Both the position numbers and the translations under genes were made by a program. A stretch of 64,000 nucleotides of DNA from Ramlibacter rhizophilus. GTDB lineage: Bacteria; Pseudomonadota; Gammaproteobacteria; Burkholderiales; Burkholderiaceae_C. Under the pieces are notes generated by a model that ran no database searches, had not been told where the DNA came from, and saw only the letters and a list, made by a program, of their open reading frames with translations. Each line of letters begins with the position of its first letter. The stretch's first letter is position 1. Positions 46,435 through 55,293 of the stretch are shown in pieces. The stretch spans positions 124,001 to 188,000 of the forward strand of contig NZ_SMLL01000008.1 of the NCBI RefSeq assembly GCF_004681965.1, read 5' to 3'.

Positions 46435-46542
46435 GGGGGCTCTCCTTCTTGGGGTGGGGGGTTGTTCGCAGGCTCCGGACGCGACTGTAGGCAGGAAACA
46501 TAATCCCCTCATTCCCATCCACTTTGCCGAGGAGCCCAGCCC

Positions 46543-46731
46543 ATGCCCACCATCCGCGTCGAACTCATGGAAGGACGCACCGTCGAGCAGAAGAAAGAAC
46601 TCGTGAAGGCGCTCACCCAGGCCGTCGTCGAGACGCTGGGCAGCAAGGCCGAGTCGGTCGATGTGCTGCTTTTCGATATCAAGCGGCACGACTGGGCCAC
46701 CGGCGGCGAGCTCTGGTCGGAGAAGACGTGA
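46543..46731 (+). CDS. 4-oxalocrotonate tautomerase family protein
   Basis: This 62-residue enzyme has the N-terminal Pro (after Met removal) that is the catalytic base: 'MPTIRVELMEGRTVEQKKEL'. The basic residue in 'MEGRTVEQK' matches the substrate-binding Arg11 region. The length is normal for the hexameric 4-OT family, which isomerises unsaturated oxo acids in meta-cleavage pathways. It is divergent from the dienelactone hydrolase gene and overlaps the next gene by GTGA. Confidence 0.9.
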   Translation: MPTIRVELMEGRTVEQKKELVKALTQAVVETLGSKAESVDVLLFDIKRHDWATGGELWSEKT

Positions 46732-47054
46732 GCGTCTCGCGCGCATGGGCGGCGCGCCTCGCCTGGTGCGCGGCCCTCGCGCTCCAGGCCTGCACCCAGC
46801 CGCTGAACTCCACCATGCCTTCCGAGCCTGCACAGCCGCGTGACAGCGCCGCCGCCTGCGACGCCGCGGCCGCGCAGTTCGCCGTCGGCCAGCAGCCCCT
46901 GCCCTCACTGGCGACCACCGCACGGCGCCAGGCCGGCGCCACGACGGTGCGGGTCATTGGCCACAACGAGATGGTGACCAAGGAGTACCTGCCCACCCGG
47001 CTGAACCTGCACCTCGATGCGCGGGGAAATGTGGAACGGGTGTCCTGCGGCTGA
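46728..47054 (+). CDS. I78-like peptidase inhibitor lipoprotein
   Basis: This 108-residue protein starts with GTG at 46728, overlapping the tautomerase stop. A short lipoprotein signal ends at Leu-Gln-Ala-Cys (residues 19-22). The C-terminal part has the features of the I78 inhibitor family (PF11720): Cys-Asp-Ala near residue 44, 'QFAVGQQPLPSLATTARRQA', 'VRVIGHNEMVTKEYLPTRLN', and a final 'VERVSCG' with Cys pairing. Such proteins inhibit serine proteases in the envelope. Coupling to a tautomerase gene is curious but may be accidental. Confidence 0.75.
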   Translation: MSVSRAWAARLAWCAALALQACTQPLNSTMPSEPAQPRDSAAACDAAAAQFAVGQQPLPSLATTARRQAGATTVRVIGHNEMVTKEYLPTRLNLHLDARGNVERVSCG

Positions 47055-47261
47055 GCGCTGGCACCCTGGGCGTGTCCATTTCGACGTCTTGCCGGAATGA
47101 TGAGGCGAACTCGTGTCGCAGAGTGCAAGTTCCACCGCGGCATCCAGGACGCGAGAGCTGCGTGCGCGCAGTGCGGTCGGCACCCATCTTCCACACTCGC
47201 TACCCGAGCGCGCACAATGAACGTCTACCGGTGATTTCGGGGCTGTACACAGGGGCGGACC

Positions 47262-48056
47262 GTGAAGGTAGTACTGTTTTGCGGCGGACAAGGCCTGCGC
47301 ATGCGCGATGCCGAGAACTTGCCGAAGCCGATGGTGCACATTGGCTCGCGCCCCCTGCTGTGGCACCTGATGAAGTACTACGCACACCACGGTCACAAGG
47401 ACTTCATCCTGTGCCTGGGACACCGGGCCGAAGCAGTCAAGCACTACTTCCTGCATTACGACGAGTGCCTGTCCAACGACTTCGTGTTGTCTGGCGGCGG
47501 CAAGGCCGTCGAACTGCTGGGCAGTGACATTCACGACTGGCGCATCACCTTCGCCGACACGGGCGCGGAGTCCAACATCGGACAACGCTTGCGGGCGGTG
47601 CGGAAATATCTGGAGGGCGAGCCCGAATTCCTCGTGAACTACAGCGATGGCTTGTCGGACCTGCCACTGCCTCAGTACATCGAAGACTTCCGTCTGCACG
47701 GCAAGGTCGCCAGCTTCCTGTGCGTGCGCCCCAATCTCAGCTACCACATCGTGACCACGCAACCCGACAATCGCGTGGTCACGAACATCTACCCGATCAA
47801 CAGCGGAGACATCCGCGTCAATGGGGGCTTTTTCATTTTTCGAAACGAGATTTTCGAGTACATCGGCGAGAACGAGGAGCTCGTCGAGGAGCCGTTCCAT
47901 CGGCTCTTGCGGATGCAGCAGCTGATCGCGTATCCGTACGATGGCTTCTGGATCAGCATGGACACCTTCAAGGACAAACAACAGCTCGAGCGGCTGTACG
48001 CCAGCCCCGGCGGAGCCCCTTGGGAAGTGTGGCGGAGGCGCCAGCCAGAAGCATGA
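47262..48056 (+). CDS. Sugar-1-phosphate nucleotidyltransferase (RfbF-like)
   Basis: This 264-residue protein resembles glucose-1-phosphate cytidylyltransferase. The nucleotide motif is 'VVLFCGGQGLRMRDAENLPK', with 'PMVHIGSRPLLWHLMKYYAH', the metal Asp in 'VNYSDGLSDL', and 'YPYDGFWISMDTFKDKQQLE' at the C-terminus. The start is GTG 47262. It begins the polysaccharide region and overlaps the PIG-L gene by ATGA. No CDP-glucose dehydratase is seen, so the activated sugar and its fate are unclear. Confidence 0.88.
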   Translation: MKVVLFCGGQGLRMRDAENLPKPMVHIGSRPLLWHLMKYYAHHGHKDFILCLGHRAEAVKHYFLHYDECLSNDFVLSGGGKAVELLGSDIHDWRITFADTGAESNIGQRLRAVRKYLEGEPEFLVNYSDGLSDLPLPQYIEDFRLHGKVASFLCVRPNLSYHIVTTQPDNRVVTNIYPINSGDIRVNGGFFIFRNEIFEYIGENEELVEEPFHRLLRMQQLIAYPYDGFWISMDTFKDKQQLERLYASPGGAPWEVWRRRQPEA

Positions 48057-48712
48057 TCCAACTGACCCTTCCGGGCGACAGCCGGGCACCTCTGAACGTA
48101 CTGTGCCTCGGCGCACATGCCGATGACATCGAGATCGGCTGTGGCGGCACGATCTTGCAGCTGCTTTCCGCGCGGCCCAATGTGCATGTGAGCTGGGTGG
48201 TTTTCAGCGGGAACGCCGAGCGCGAACGCGAAGCGCAGGCCGGAGCAGCGCTGTTCCTCGAGCGCGCCGCCAGCCGCCGCGTGATGGTGCGGGACTTCCG
48301 TGACGGTTATTTCCCGCGGCTGGGCGCCGAGATGAAAGAGTTCATGGAGTCGGTGAAACAGGAGGTCGAACCCGATCTCATCTTCACGCATTTCCGCGAC
48401 GACCGGCATCAGGACCACCGCACCATCAGCGACCTGACGTGGAACACCTGGAGGCGGCATCTGGTGCTCGAGTACGAGATTCCCAAATACGACGGCGATC
48501 TGGGTGCGCCCAATTGCTTCGTACCGCTGCCCCAGTCGATCTGCGCGCGCAAGGCTGCCCTCATCTGCCAGGTCTTCCGCAGCGAGGCGCGCAAGGGATG
48601 GATGACGGAGGACACATTTGAAGCGCTGCTGCGCCTGCGGGGAATCGAATGCGCCGCACCCGACAAGCACGCGGAGGCTTTTCACTGCCGCAAGCTCGTG
48701 CTGAGCACGTGA
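48053..48712 (+). CDS. PIG-L family deacetylase
   Basis: This 219-residue zinc-dependent deacetylase acts on N-acetylglucosamine-type residues. The metal motif is 'LCLGAHADDIEIGCGGT' (His22, Asp24, Asp25), with the later His in 'FTHFRDDRHQDHRTISD'. It has no signal peptide, so it works in the cytoplasm on sugar nucleotides or lipid-linked sugars. ATG at 48053 overlaps the nucleotidyltransferase stop. Its place suggests that it prepares a free amino sugar for the polysaccharide. Confidence 0.88.
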   Translation: MIQLTLPGDSRAPLNVLCLGAHADDIEIGCGGTILQLLSARPNVHVSWVVFSGNAEREREAQAGAALFLERAASRRVMVRDFRDGYFPRLGAEMKEFMESVKQEVEPDLIFTHFRDDRHQDHRTISDLTWNTWRRHLVLEYEIPKYDGDLGAPNCFVPLPQSICARKAALICQVFRSEARKGWMTEDTFEALLRLRGIECAAPDKHAEAFHCRKLVLST

Positions 48713-48725
48713 GACCCAGCATGCA

Positions 48726-49727
48726 ATGGGCATGAAAATCGTCTTCGTCATCATGTCTGCAGTTGCCCGGCACGACACCGTCGAGCAGCTCGCCCGGGCC
48801 CTGGCGCCGCACACGGTGCTGGTACACCACGACTTCTCCCAATCGCCGGACTTTTCGCTGGGCGCGACCAACGCGCGATTCGTGCCCGAACCCAAGCGAA
48901 CGGGCTGGGCAGTGTTCGGCTTCACAGAGGGTGTCTTTCACTCGCTGCGCCACGCACTGGACACCCTGGACTTCGATTACCTGCAGCTGCTCAGCCCGAC
49001 CTGCCTTCCGATCCAGCCGATGCGCCAGTTCGAGCAACACGTGTCCGGCGACATCGAGGCCCACTTCGACTGCATCGATCTGCTGAACGACCGCGATGCA
49101 CTGATGTCGGTCGGCTACAGGGCTTTCACCCCGGAAGGCAGCCTGCGCCACCGTGTGCTGCGGCGACTGTCGACCGATTACTTCGGCGACTCGGCCCTGC
49201 GCCGCGATGAAGCCGGCATATGGCTGCACAGCGGCAGGGGCCGTGGCGTCGTGCCCTGGATCGCGCGCGCTGCGGTCGGCGCGTTCTCCCATCCCTGGAT
49301 AGGCCGACATCCGTTCGGCGCGTCCTTGCGACCGTACTACGGCTCGCCGTGGCTGGGCGCACGTCGCCACATCGTGCAGGGGCTGGTCGAGCAGTTCGAG
49401 CAGCCTGAGATCCGCGGCTACTTCAGTCGGCTGCGGATAGCGGACGAATTTCTGGTGGCCACGCTGCTGATGCGGCTGGTTCGGCGCAGGGGGCCGATGC
49501 ATCACCTGATCCAGCGATACAACCAGGCCCACGTGGGGGAGTTCGGGCTGGAAGACCTCGGAACGCTACGCACCGCGCAGGCGTGGTTTGCCCGGAAGTT
49601 CCCGGACGACCCACTCGCGCCTGTACGCCTCCACGTCCTTCAGGAACTCGCAGGCGTGGCGCCTTGGCCCGCCGCCAAGGAAGTGTGCGCCCTCAGGCCG
49701 GAGGTTTCCGCATCGGGCGAAGGCTGA
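48726..49727 (+). CDS. Core-2/I-branching-like glycosyltransferase (GT14)
   Basis: This 333-residue protein has the family's N-terminal 'MKIVFVIMSAVARHDTVEQL', the 'DYLQLLSPTCLPIQPM' segment (compare the LLSGxDxPI motif), and 'YYGSPWLGARRHIVQGLVEQ' near the acceptor site. GT14 enzymes add beta-1,6-linked GlcNAc or xylose as branches. The start could be 48726 or 48732. The last 35 bases overlap the end of the convergent SDR gene. There is a 13-base gap to the PIG-L gene upstream, so they are in one operon. Confidence 0.78.
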   Translation: MGMKIVFVIMSAVARHDTVEQLARALAPHTVLVHHDFSQSPDFSLGATNARFVPEPKRTGWAVFGFTEGVFHSLRHALDTLDFDYLQLLSPTCLPIQPMRQFEQHVSGDIEAHFDCIDLLNDRDALMSVGYRAFTPEGSLRHRVLRRLSTDYFGDSALRRDEAGIWLHSGRGRGVVPWIARAAVGAFSHPWIGRHPFGASLRPYYGSPWLGARRHIVQGLVEQFEQPEIRGYFSRLRIADEFLVATLLMRLVRRRGPMHHLIQRYNQAHVGEFGLEDLGTLRTAQAWFARKFPDDPLAPVRLHVLQELAGVAPWPAAKEVCALRPEVSASGEG

Positions 49728-50433
49728 TGTCGGTGACTTCCACGTTGCGCGGCATCAACAGGACCTGCAGGGTCAGGGCTGCGACATCCTCGGGCTGGAT
49801 GAGCGCAACCGGCTCGTAGGGTTTGCCTTCGATCGCGTGCAGCTCGGCCTGCATCCGCGTGGCCGTGCGTCCGAGGAACACGCTCAGGACGCGCACGCCC
49901 GCGGGGTTGACCTCCTCGCGCAGGGAGTCGGCGACAGCCTTCAGCGCATGCTTGGTCGCGGCGTACTGACCGTGGTCTGCGCGGGCGGAGAGGCCGGCGC
50001 TGGAATTGACGAACACCACCTGGCCTCGTGCCACTTTCAACGGCGCCAGCAGCCGCTGCGTGAGGACGAAGGGGGCACGCACGTTGGTCCGGTACTGCGC
50101 GTCGAACTGCGCCGCCGAGGCATTCTCGAAGCGGGCCGGGTGCAGGATGCCGGCCGCATGGACCAGCACGTCCACCGTCTGGAGATCGCGCCGAAGGGAA
50201 TCGGCAAGGCGCTCCACATCGGCGTCGTCCGCCAGATCGGCCCGAAAGCAGCGGTGCGGCACCTGCGTGTCGTGCGCACGATGGGCACCCTGCGCGACCC
50301 GCAGCAACGTGTCTTCGTCGCGGCCCACCAGGCACAGCCGTGCCCCGCTTGCCGCGAGCGCGAGGGCGATCGCCTCACCGATCCCGCGGCTCGCGCCCGT
50401 CACCACGGCCACCCTGCCGGCCAGCGCAGTCAT
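49693..50433 (-). CDS. Short-chain dehydrogenase/reductase
   Basis: This 246-residue SDR has the cofactor motif 'VAVVTGASRGIGEAIALALA', the 'VHAAGIL' strand, the catalytic Ser in 'VFVNSSAGLSARADHGQ' and Tyr/Lys in 'YAATKHALK'. The C-terminus is divergent and charged. Its start overlaps the stop of the DUF4910 gene by four bases, so it is last in a three-gene minus-strand operon. It also overlaps the convergent Core-2-like gene by 35 bases. It probably reduces a sugar intermediate, judging by context. Confidence 0.9.
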   Translation of the reverse strand: MTALAGRVAVVTGASRGIGEAIALALAASGARLCLVGRDEDTLLRVAQGAHRAHDTQVPHRCFRADLADDADVERLADSLRRDLQTVDVLVHAAGILHPARFENASAAQFDAQYRTNVRAPFVLTQRLLAPLKVARGQVVFVNSSAGLSARADHGQYAATKHALKAVADSLREEVNPAGVRVLSVFLGRTATRMQAELHAIEGKPYEPVALIQPEDVAALTLQVLLMPRNVEVTDISLRPMRKPPA

Positions 50434-51716
50434 GGCGCCGCCGCCAGAAGGTGATGGCGCTCCAGCCGCTCAGCCGCTTCCCGCACGGTCGCGAACGGCA
50501 TTCCGGAACGGTGCGCGATGTCCAGCAGGCCCGCCTGTCCGTCGGACAGGTTCAGCACCCACAACATGGCCATCGCCAGATCGGACGGGCTGCTGCCTCC
50601 GGTCGATGCGTACAGGCCGCGCCGGCCCAGCTGCGGCTCGCACTTCGGCTGCAGATTCACGTAACGGCCATCGTGTTCAAGCACGTCGAACACCGACAGC
50701 AGCGTGCTGAACGCAACCGCGAGCGCCTCGGGTGTCACGAAGTCCGGGTTGTCGGCCGAAGTGTGGTACTCGGGGAAATGTCCGTGGTGGCTTCGCATGA
50801 GACAGCCGACCGGCAGGTTGAAGCCGGGCGAGCAGTACTGGCGCTCGTCATAGCCGTAGGGAGAAAACGGCACGACCCGGCGGCCGGGGTCCTCATGCTG
50901 GAGGACGTGCTCCACCGCATGGTCGATGGTGGCATCGCCGCGGCGGCTGCGCTTGTACGTGAAGCTCGCGCGATCGCCAATGCACGTGAGCACCAGGCCG
51001 TGCCGGATATGCCGCACGCGCTCCTCGTTGCGGCTCAGCCAGGTGATCGCCCCGATCGTGCCCGGCACGAACACGACACGGTACGAGTAGCGGTGGGGCA
51101 CCGTGGCCAGGTGCTTCGCGAGGAACGTCGCGACGGCCAGGCCCGACAGGTTGTCGTTGGCCAGAGAGGGGTGGCAAGTGTGGCAGGAGATGAGCACTTC
51201 CTGCGGCGTGTCGCCTTCGAGCAGGCATTCGCCGTAGGTGAGATGGCCCTCCGCCAGGGTGGAATCGATCAGGACCTCGTATTCGGTATCCGGCAGTTGC
51301 TCCAGCTGCCGGTGTGGCAGGCAAAAACCCCAGGCCTCCTTGTAGTAGGAGGTGCGGTAGGGGATCAGGTCGGGTTGGTCCGGCAGGGAATGCAGGTGCG
51401 GACGAAGCTCGGTCAGAGTCATGGTCCGGCGCACGGGCACGCTGTAGTTCACCAGATGCAGGTTGTGCCGGCGGAAGTCGATGACCCGTTCGCCACGCGG
51501 GTGCTTCACATAGGCGTCGCGCACGTTCCATTCGCGCGGCACGGTCCAGTCGAACACGCTCGTGCCGCTCGGTACTTCGTGCTGCACCAGCGGGATCTCC
51601 TGCGCCAGCCGCGCGAGGGTCTGCCGGACCCCGTCGCCCGTGATGCTGCGGCAGATCGGGAACAGCTCGCGGATCAACCCGTGCATCGCGGCGCCGTGCG
51701 CGGGCTCGTGGGTCAC
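50430..51716 (-). CDS. DUF4910 (M28-like peptidase fold) protein
   Basis: This 428-residue protein has the DUF2172/DUF4910 layout: an N-terminal 'ELFPICRSITGDGVRQTL' segment, a metallopeptidase-like core with 'VLISCHTCHPSLANDNLSGL' and 'FPEYHTSADNPDF', and a C-terminal winged helix (about residues 385-425). The His/Asp residues agree with a two-metal M28 site. Its frequent place in polysaccharide clusters points to action on amide-modified sugars, but no activity is established. It overlaps the methyltransferase upstream and the SDR downstream by ATGA each. Confidence 0.85.
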   Translation of the reverse strand: MTHEPAHGAAMHGLIRELFPICRSITGDGVRQTLARLAQEIPLVQHEVPSGTSVFDWTVPREWNVRDAYVKHPRGERVIDFRRHNLHLVNYSVPVRRTMTLTELRPHLHSLPDQPDLIPYRTSYYKEAWGFCLPHRQLEQLPDTEYEVLIDSTLAEGHLTYGECLLEGDTPQEVLISCHTCHPSLANDNLSGLAVATFLAKHLATVPHRYSYRVVFVPGTIGAITWLSRNEERVRHIRHGLVLTCIGDRASFTYKRSRRGDATIDHAVEHVLQHEDPGRRVVPFSPYGYDERQYCSPGFNLPVGCLMRSHHGHFPEYHTSADNPDFVTPEALAVAFSTLLSVFDVLEHDGRYVNLQPKCEPQLGRRGLYASTGGSSPSDLAMAMLWVLNLSDGQAGLLDIAHRSGMPFATVREAAERLERHHLLAAAP

Positions 51717-52960
51717 TCCAGCACCTCCAGCTCGGGGATGGGAACCACCAGCCGCCCGCCCCAGTCGCGCACGTAGGCGAGCTGCTGCCGGATCTCGTCA
51801 TTCAGTTTCCAGGGCAGGATGAAAACGTAATCCGGACAGGTCTCGCGCAGCTTCTCGGGCGGGTAGATCGGGATGCGTGTTCCCGGCAGGAACTTGCCCT
51901 GCTTGTACGGATTGCGATCGACCGTGTAGTCCAGGAAGTCGGTGCGTATGCCGCAGTAGTTCAGCAGCGTGTTGCCCTTGCCGGGTGCACCGTAACCAGC
52001 GACGGACTTGCCCGCACGCTTTGCCTTGATGAAGAACGCGAGGATGCCTCGCTTGGTCCGCCTCACCTTTTCATTGAAGGAGAAATACGTTTGCAGCCGT
52101 CCGAAGCCCGCCTCCTCCTCGCGGCGCAGGAGGTCCTGCACACGCTCGCTCACCGGGCAGGACGTGTCTTCAGCATGCCGAGCGTACATGCGCATCGAGC
52201 CGCCATGCGTGGTCAGCTCATCGACATCGAACACCGTCGGCCCGAAATCCTCGAGCATCCGCTTCGCCGCCATGAACGACCAGTACGAGAAGTGCTCGTG
52301 GTAGCTGGTGTCGAACTGGTTGCCTTCCATCAGCCGTATCAGGTGCGGAACCTCGATGGTGATTACGCCTCCAGGCTTGAGCAGCAGCTTCATGCCGGCT
52401 GTGAAGCTTCGGATGTCGGGAACGTGGGCGAACACGTTGTTGGCCGCGATGAGGTCGGCGCGCGTTCCCTCGCGCACCATCGCGGCGGCGCACTCACGGC
52501 TGAAGAACTCCACCCGCGTCGGAATTCCCTTCTGCGCCGCCACCTTCGCGACGTTGGCCGCCGGCTCCACGCCCAAAACCGGGATGCGCTGCTCCTGGAA
52601 ATATTGGAGCAGGTAGCCGTCGTTGCTGGCCAGCTCCACCAGCGCCTCCGGACCCAGCTTGAAGCGCTCGACCATCCGGACTGCATAGGTCTTCGCATGT
52701 GCGAGCCAGCTGTCTGAGTACGACGAGAAGTAGGCGTACTCCGTGAAGATCTCCTGTGGACTCACGTGCTCAGGCAACTGCACGAGCAGGCACTGTTCGC
52801 ACACGAACACGTGGAGGGGATAGAACAGTTCCGGTCTGCCGAGCCGGTCCGCTGGCACGTAGGCTTCGCAGGGAGGCGAGAGGCCCAGGTCGGTGAAGGT
52901 GTGGCGCAATCCCGCTCCACAGAGTCGGCAGGAAGCGGGGCTGTGCGGCTCCTGGTTCAT
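51713..52960 (-). CDS. Zinc-binding sugar C-methyltransferase-like protein
   Basis: This 415-residue three-domain methyltransferase resembles NovU/TylC3-type sugar C-methyltransferases. It has an N-terminal zinc domain with CRLC and CEQC (residues 11-14 and about 54-57), the SAM motif 'LVELASNDGYLLQYFQEQ', 'GVITIEVPHLIRLMEGNQFD' with 'YHEHFSYWS', and a C-terminal Rossmann domain ('VAGYGAPGKGNTLLNY'). ATG at 52960 is chosen over an in-frame TTG at 52981. It is the first gene of the operon with DUF4910 and SDR, and presumably acts on a nucleotide-linked keto sugar. Confidence 0.88.
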   Translation of the reverse strand: MNQEPHSPASCRLCGAGLRHTFTDLGLSPPCEAYVPADRLGRPELFYPLHVFVCEQCLLVQLPEHVSPQEIFTEYAYFSSYSDSWLAHAKTYAVRMVERFKLGPEALVELASNDGYLLQYFQEQRIPVLGVEPAANVAKVAAQKGIPTRVEFFSRECAAAMVREGTRADLIAANNVFAHVPDIRSFTAGMKLLLKPGGVITIEVPHLIRLMEGNQFDTSYHEHFSYWSFMAAKRMLEDFGPTVFDVDELTTHGGSMRMYARHAEDTSCPVSERVQDLLRREEEAGFGRLQTYFSFNEKVRRTKRGILAFFIKAKRAGKSVAGYGAPGKGNTLLNYCGIRTDFLDYTVDRNPYKQGKFLPGTRIPIYPPEKLRETCPDYVFILPWKLNDEIRQQLAYVRDWGGRLVVPIPELEVLE

Positions 52961-53098
52961 CGGGCGTATCCCTTGCGCCAAGCCGTTGTCTGGCGATGGG
53001 TTGATTGTGGCGCGCTGCAGCGCGCGTGTGCAGGCGTGATGGTGGTTGCGGCTGATCTTCCGGCAAGCTCCACGGGTGCCGGAGGCTGCCTCATCTAC

Positions 53099-53965
53099 TC
53101 ACTGGCCAAGCCTTGTATCCGCCTTGATCAGGTAGATCTCGCTCTGCTTGGGGAACATGGTCCCGTGGTAGCGGAACTCCTCGAGCTGCAATCCGTGCTG
53201 CTGAAAGGTCGAGAACAGCCATTGCTTGCTATAGCGGACCACGGTCAGCGGCAGAGTGCATCTGTAGGGAACGTAGTCGCTCGGATTGAAAGTGACCTCG
53301 GGAACGTCATCTTCGGCGAAGGCGGTCAGGAAGCACCGGCCTTGTGGGCGAAGAATTCTTGCGATCTCTGCGACATACGCTCGTACGTGCTCCGGCACCA
53401 TATTCGTGAACACCCCCCAGAGGTTCGCGGCGTCGATCGATGCATCGTCCACCGGCAAGCGCAACTCGCCCCCCGCAATGGTGCCGCCCGGGTTGTATAG
53501 ATCGTTGGCCACGTCCAGATGGACGAAGCGAAAGTTAGGATGGAGTTTCTCGATGTGTTCCCTGCACCAATGCACGAACTGTTCATTGGCATCGATCCCG
53601 AGGTAGTGCACGTCCGGCAACTCTGCAAGCAATCCGGTGGCAAGGCGCCCCAGCCCGGACCCGATATCGACGATGCGAGCATCTTGCATGCCGCCAAGCC
53701 TCGCCGAGAATTTCGATGCTTCCAGCACTGCTGACAGCACGTAGAACCTGTCGGTGCGGAAGGCGTCTCCGCACATCCTTCCGCGCATGCTCTTCGGCGG
53801 CAGGCGATAGCCACGACAGAGCACGAACCCTCTGCTTTCACCCTCAGCATCATCGAGCAGCTGAACGAATCCTGGCGCCCGCAGACTCATGCTTCTCAGG
53901 AGTCTGGCGCCAATCTCCATCAATGGCCGCGGCCGTATGGCCCAGGTCTTGAGGCGTGTGTTCAT
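53099..53965 (-). CDS. Class I SAM-dependent methyltransferase
   Basis: This 288-residue protein has the SAM motif 'IVDIGSGLGRLATGLLAELP', the acidic 'YLGIDANEQFVHWC', and a C-terminal beta hairpin. The first 90 residues contain a basic, poorly defined segment. The DNA here looks more AT-rich than its neighbours, suggesting horizontal acquisition of the segment around 53.0-54.2 kb. The gap to the C-methyltransferase start downstream is 138 bases. The methyl acceptor is unknown, but sugar is likely from context. Confidence 0.82.
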   Translation of the reverse strand: MNTRLKTWAIRPRPLMEIGARLLRSMSLRAPGFVQLLDDAEGESRGFVLCRGYRLPPKSMRGRMCGDAFRTDRFYVLSAVLEASKFSARLGGMQDARIVDIGSGLGRLATGLLAELPDVHYLGIDANEQFVHWCREHIEKLHPNFRFVHLDVANDLYNPGGTIAGGELRLPVDDASIDAANLWGVFTNMVPEHVRAYVAEIARILRPQGRCFLTAFAEDDVPEVTFNPSDYVPYRCTLPLTVVRYSKQWLFSTFQQHGLQLEEFRYHGTMFPKQSEIYLIKADTRLGQ

Positions 53966-54306
53966 GGCATGGTCAGTTTAGGCGCGGGGCATCGTGTTGT
54001 GCATCGCTGCACGTTCTATTCGTGAGGTCCGTCAGGCTCTCGCATCCGCCGCGGCCATCTACCCTGGTTGGCCATGCAGGACTGCTCTTCAATACGTCCA
54101 TGGAGGCGCTTTCGCCCCGTGTATCCCAGGTTTAATGCCGCTGCGTGAACGGTAAGTCGAGCGATCGACGTGTGGTCCGTTTCCTGGGTTGTTCGTCCCA
54201 AGCGCTCCAGGACAGCCCTCCTGCGCAGACTGAACCAATTCACGCATGCGCGGGCACGGACCATCCGTTTCAATTCCTGTACTCCGGAGGATCTGAACGG
54301 AGGCCC
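53966..54306. other. 341-base intergenic region between divergent genes
   Basis: No convincing gene is seen. The region separates the methyltransferase from the assembly operon and should carry divergent promoters. It holds two small dyads: GTGCA-TCGC-TGCAC (53999-54012) and GTCGA-GCGA-TCGAC (54156-54169). An open frame from 54145 runs into the glycosyltransferase but its first 54 codons are not protein-like. A long leader for the operon is possible; no ops/JUMPstart element was recognised. Confidence 0.5.
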
Positions 54307-55146
54307 ATGCCGAAAACCGATCACCGCAATGTCGCACCGCAGACCTCCCGACAGCCGGAGCGCGTGAACCCGCTCGCACCCGATCCGCTGGTGTCGATCG
54401 TCACGCCGTCCCTCAACACGGGACAGTACATCGCGGACGCCCTCCGCAGCGTGCAGCAGCAGGACTGGCCACGGGTCGAGCACATCGTCCTCGATGCGGG
54501 ATCGACCGACTGCACCGCGCAGGTCCTGGCCCGATTCCCGCGGGCGATGGTGGTTACCGACGCACCTCACGGCTTATGTGAAAAGGTGAACCTGGGCTTC
54601 TCGATGGCCCGCGGCGACGTGATCGCCTGGCTTTGCTCCGACGACTACTACCTCCCGGGCGCGATCGCAAAGGCTGTGACCGCGCTGGCGTGCAACCCCG
54701 ACGTGGCGCTGGTCTATTGCAACAGCCTGCGCGTCGATGAGCAGGGCAACGAGATCCGCCGCAGGCGTCGATGGCAGTCCGATCACGACCGACTGGTGTG
54801 CGAACAGAACGTGCTTCCCCATCCCACTGTGTTCTTTCGCCGGGAGGCGCTGGAGGCCGTCGGCTCGCTGGATCCGCGTTACCCGCTGGTTGCTGACTGG
54901 GACCTCTGGATCCGCATCAGCCGCCGCTTCCCGATCCTGCACGTGGACGACTGGTGGGGCGCCTACCGGGAGCGGCCAGGGCAGCTCTCGCAGACGCACC
55001 GCTGGCGCGCCTGGTGGCAGGGCCGCGTGATGGCACGCACCCATGGCGCGCCCTCGTTCCTGCCGCGCTTCGTGTACTGGCGCGACAAGCTCACTGCCGG
55101 GGCGTTCAGCACCGCGCCGACACGACCTGACAGCTCCGCCGGCTGA
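54307..55146 (+). CDS. Family 2 glycosyltransferase
   Basis: This 279-residue GT-A enzyme has the N-terminal 'LVSIVTPSLNTGQYIADALR', the donor segment 'HIVLDAGSTDCTAQVL', the metal motif 'WLCSDDYYLPGAI', and 'LVADWDLWIRISRRF' as acceptor region. ATG at 54307 is preceded closely by GGAGG (three-base gap), and an in-frame GTG at 54364 is an alternative. It is cytoplasmic and adds one sugar to the lipid-linked repeat unit. Confidence 0.87.
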   Translation: MPKTDHRNVAPQTSRQPERVNPLAPDPLVSIVTPSLNTGQYIADALRSVQQQDWPRVEHIVLDAGSTDCTAQVLARFPRAMVVTDAPHGLCEKVNLGFSMARGDVIAWLCSDDYYLPGAIAKAVTALACNPDVALVYCNSLRVDEQGNEIRRRRRWQSDHDRLVCEQNVLPHPTVFFRREALEAVGSLDPRYPLVADWDLWIRISRRFPILHVDDWWGAYRERPGQLSQTHRWRAWWQGRVMARTHGAPSFLPRFVYWRDKLTAGAFSTAPTRPDSSAG

Positions 55147-55293
55147 CGCGGTGCAAACGTCCCGGGATGGCAGGACCCTTCACCTACCTCCTCAAGTTGC
55201 TCCGACCCATGCCGCTTCGGCGCGCAGCGGGTTCAATGAGGGCCAGGTCGCCGCACGGTTCGCAGCGGCCGGGGCGACGGGAGAACCGCAAGC

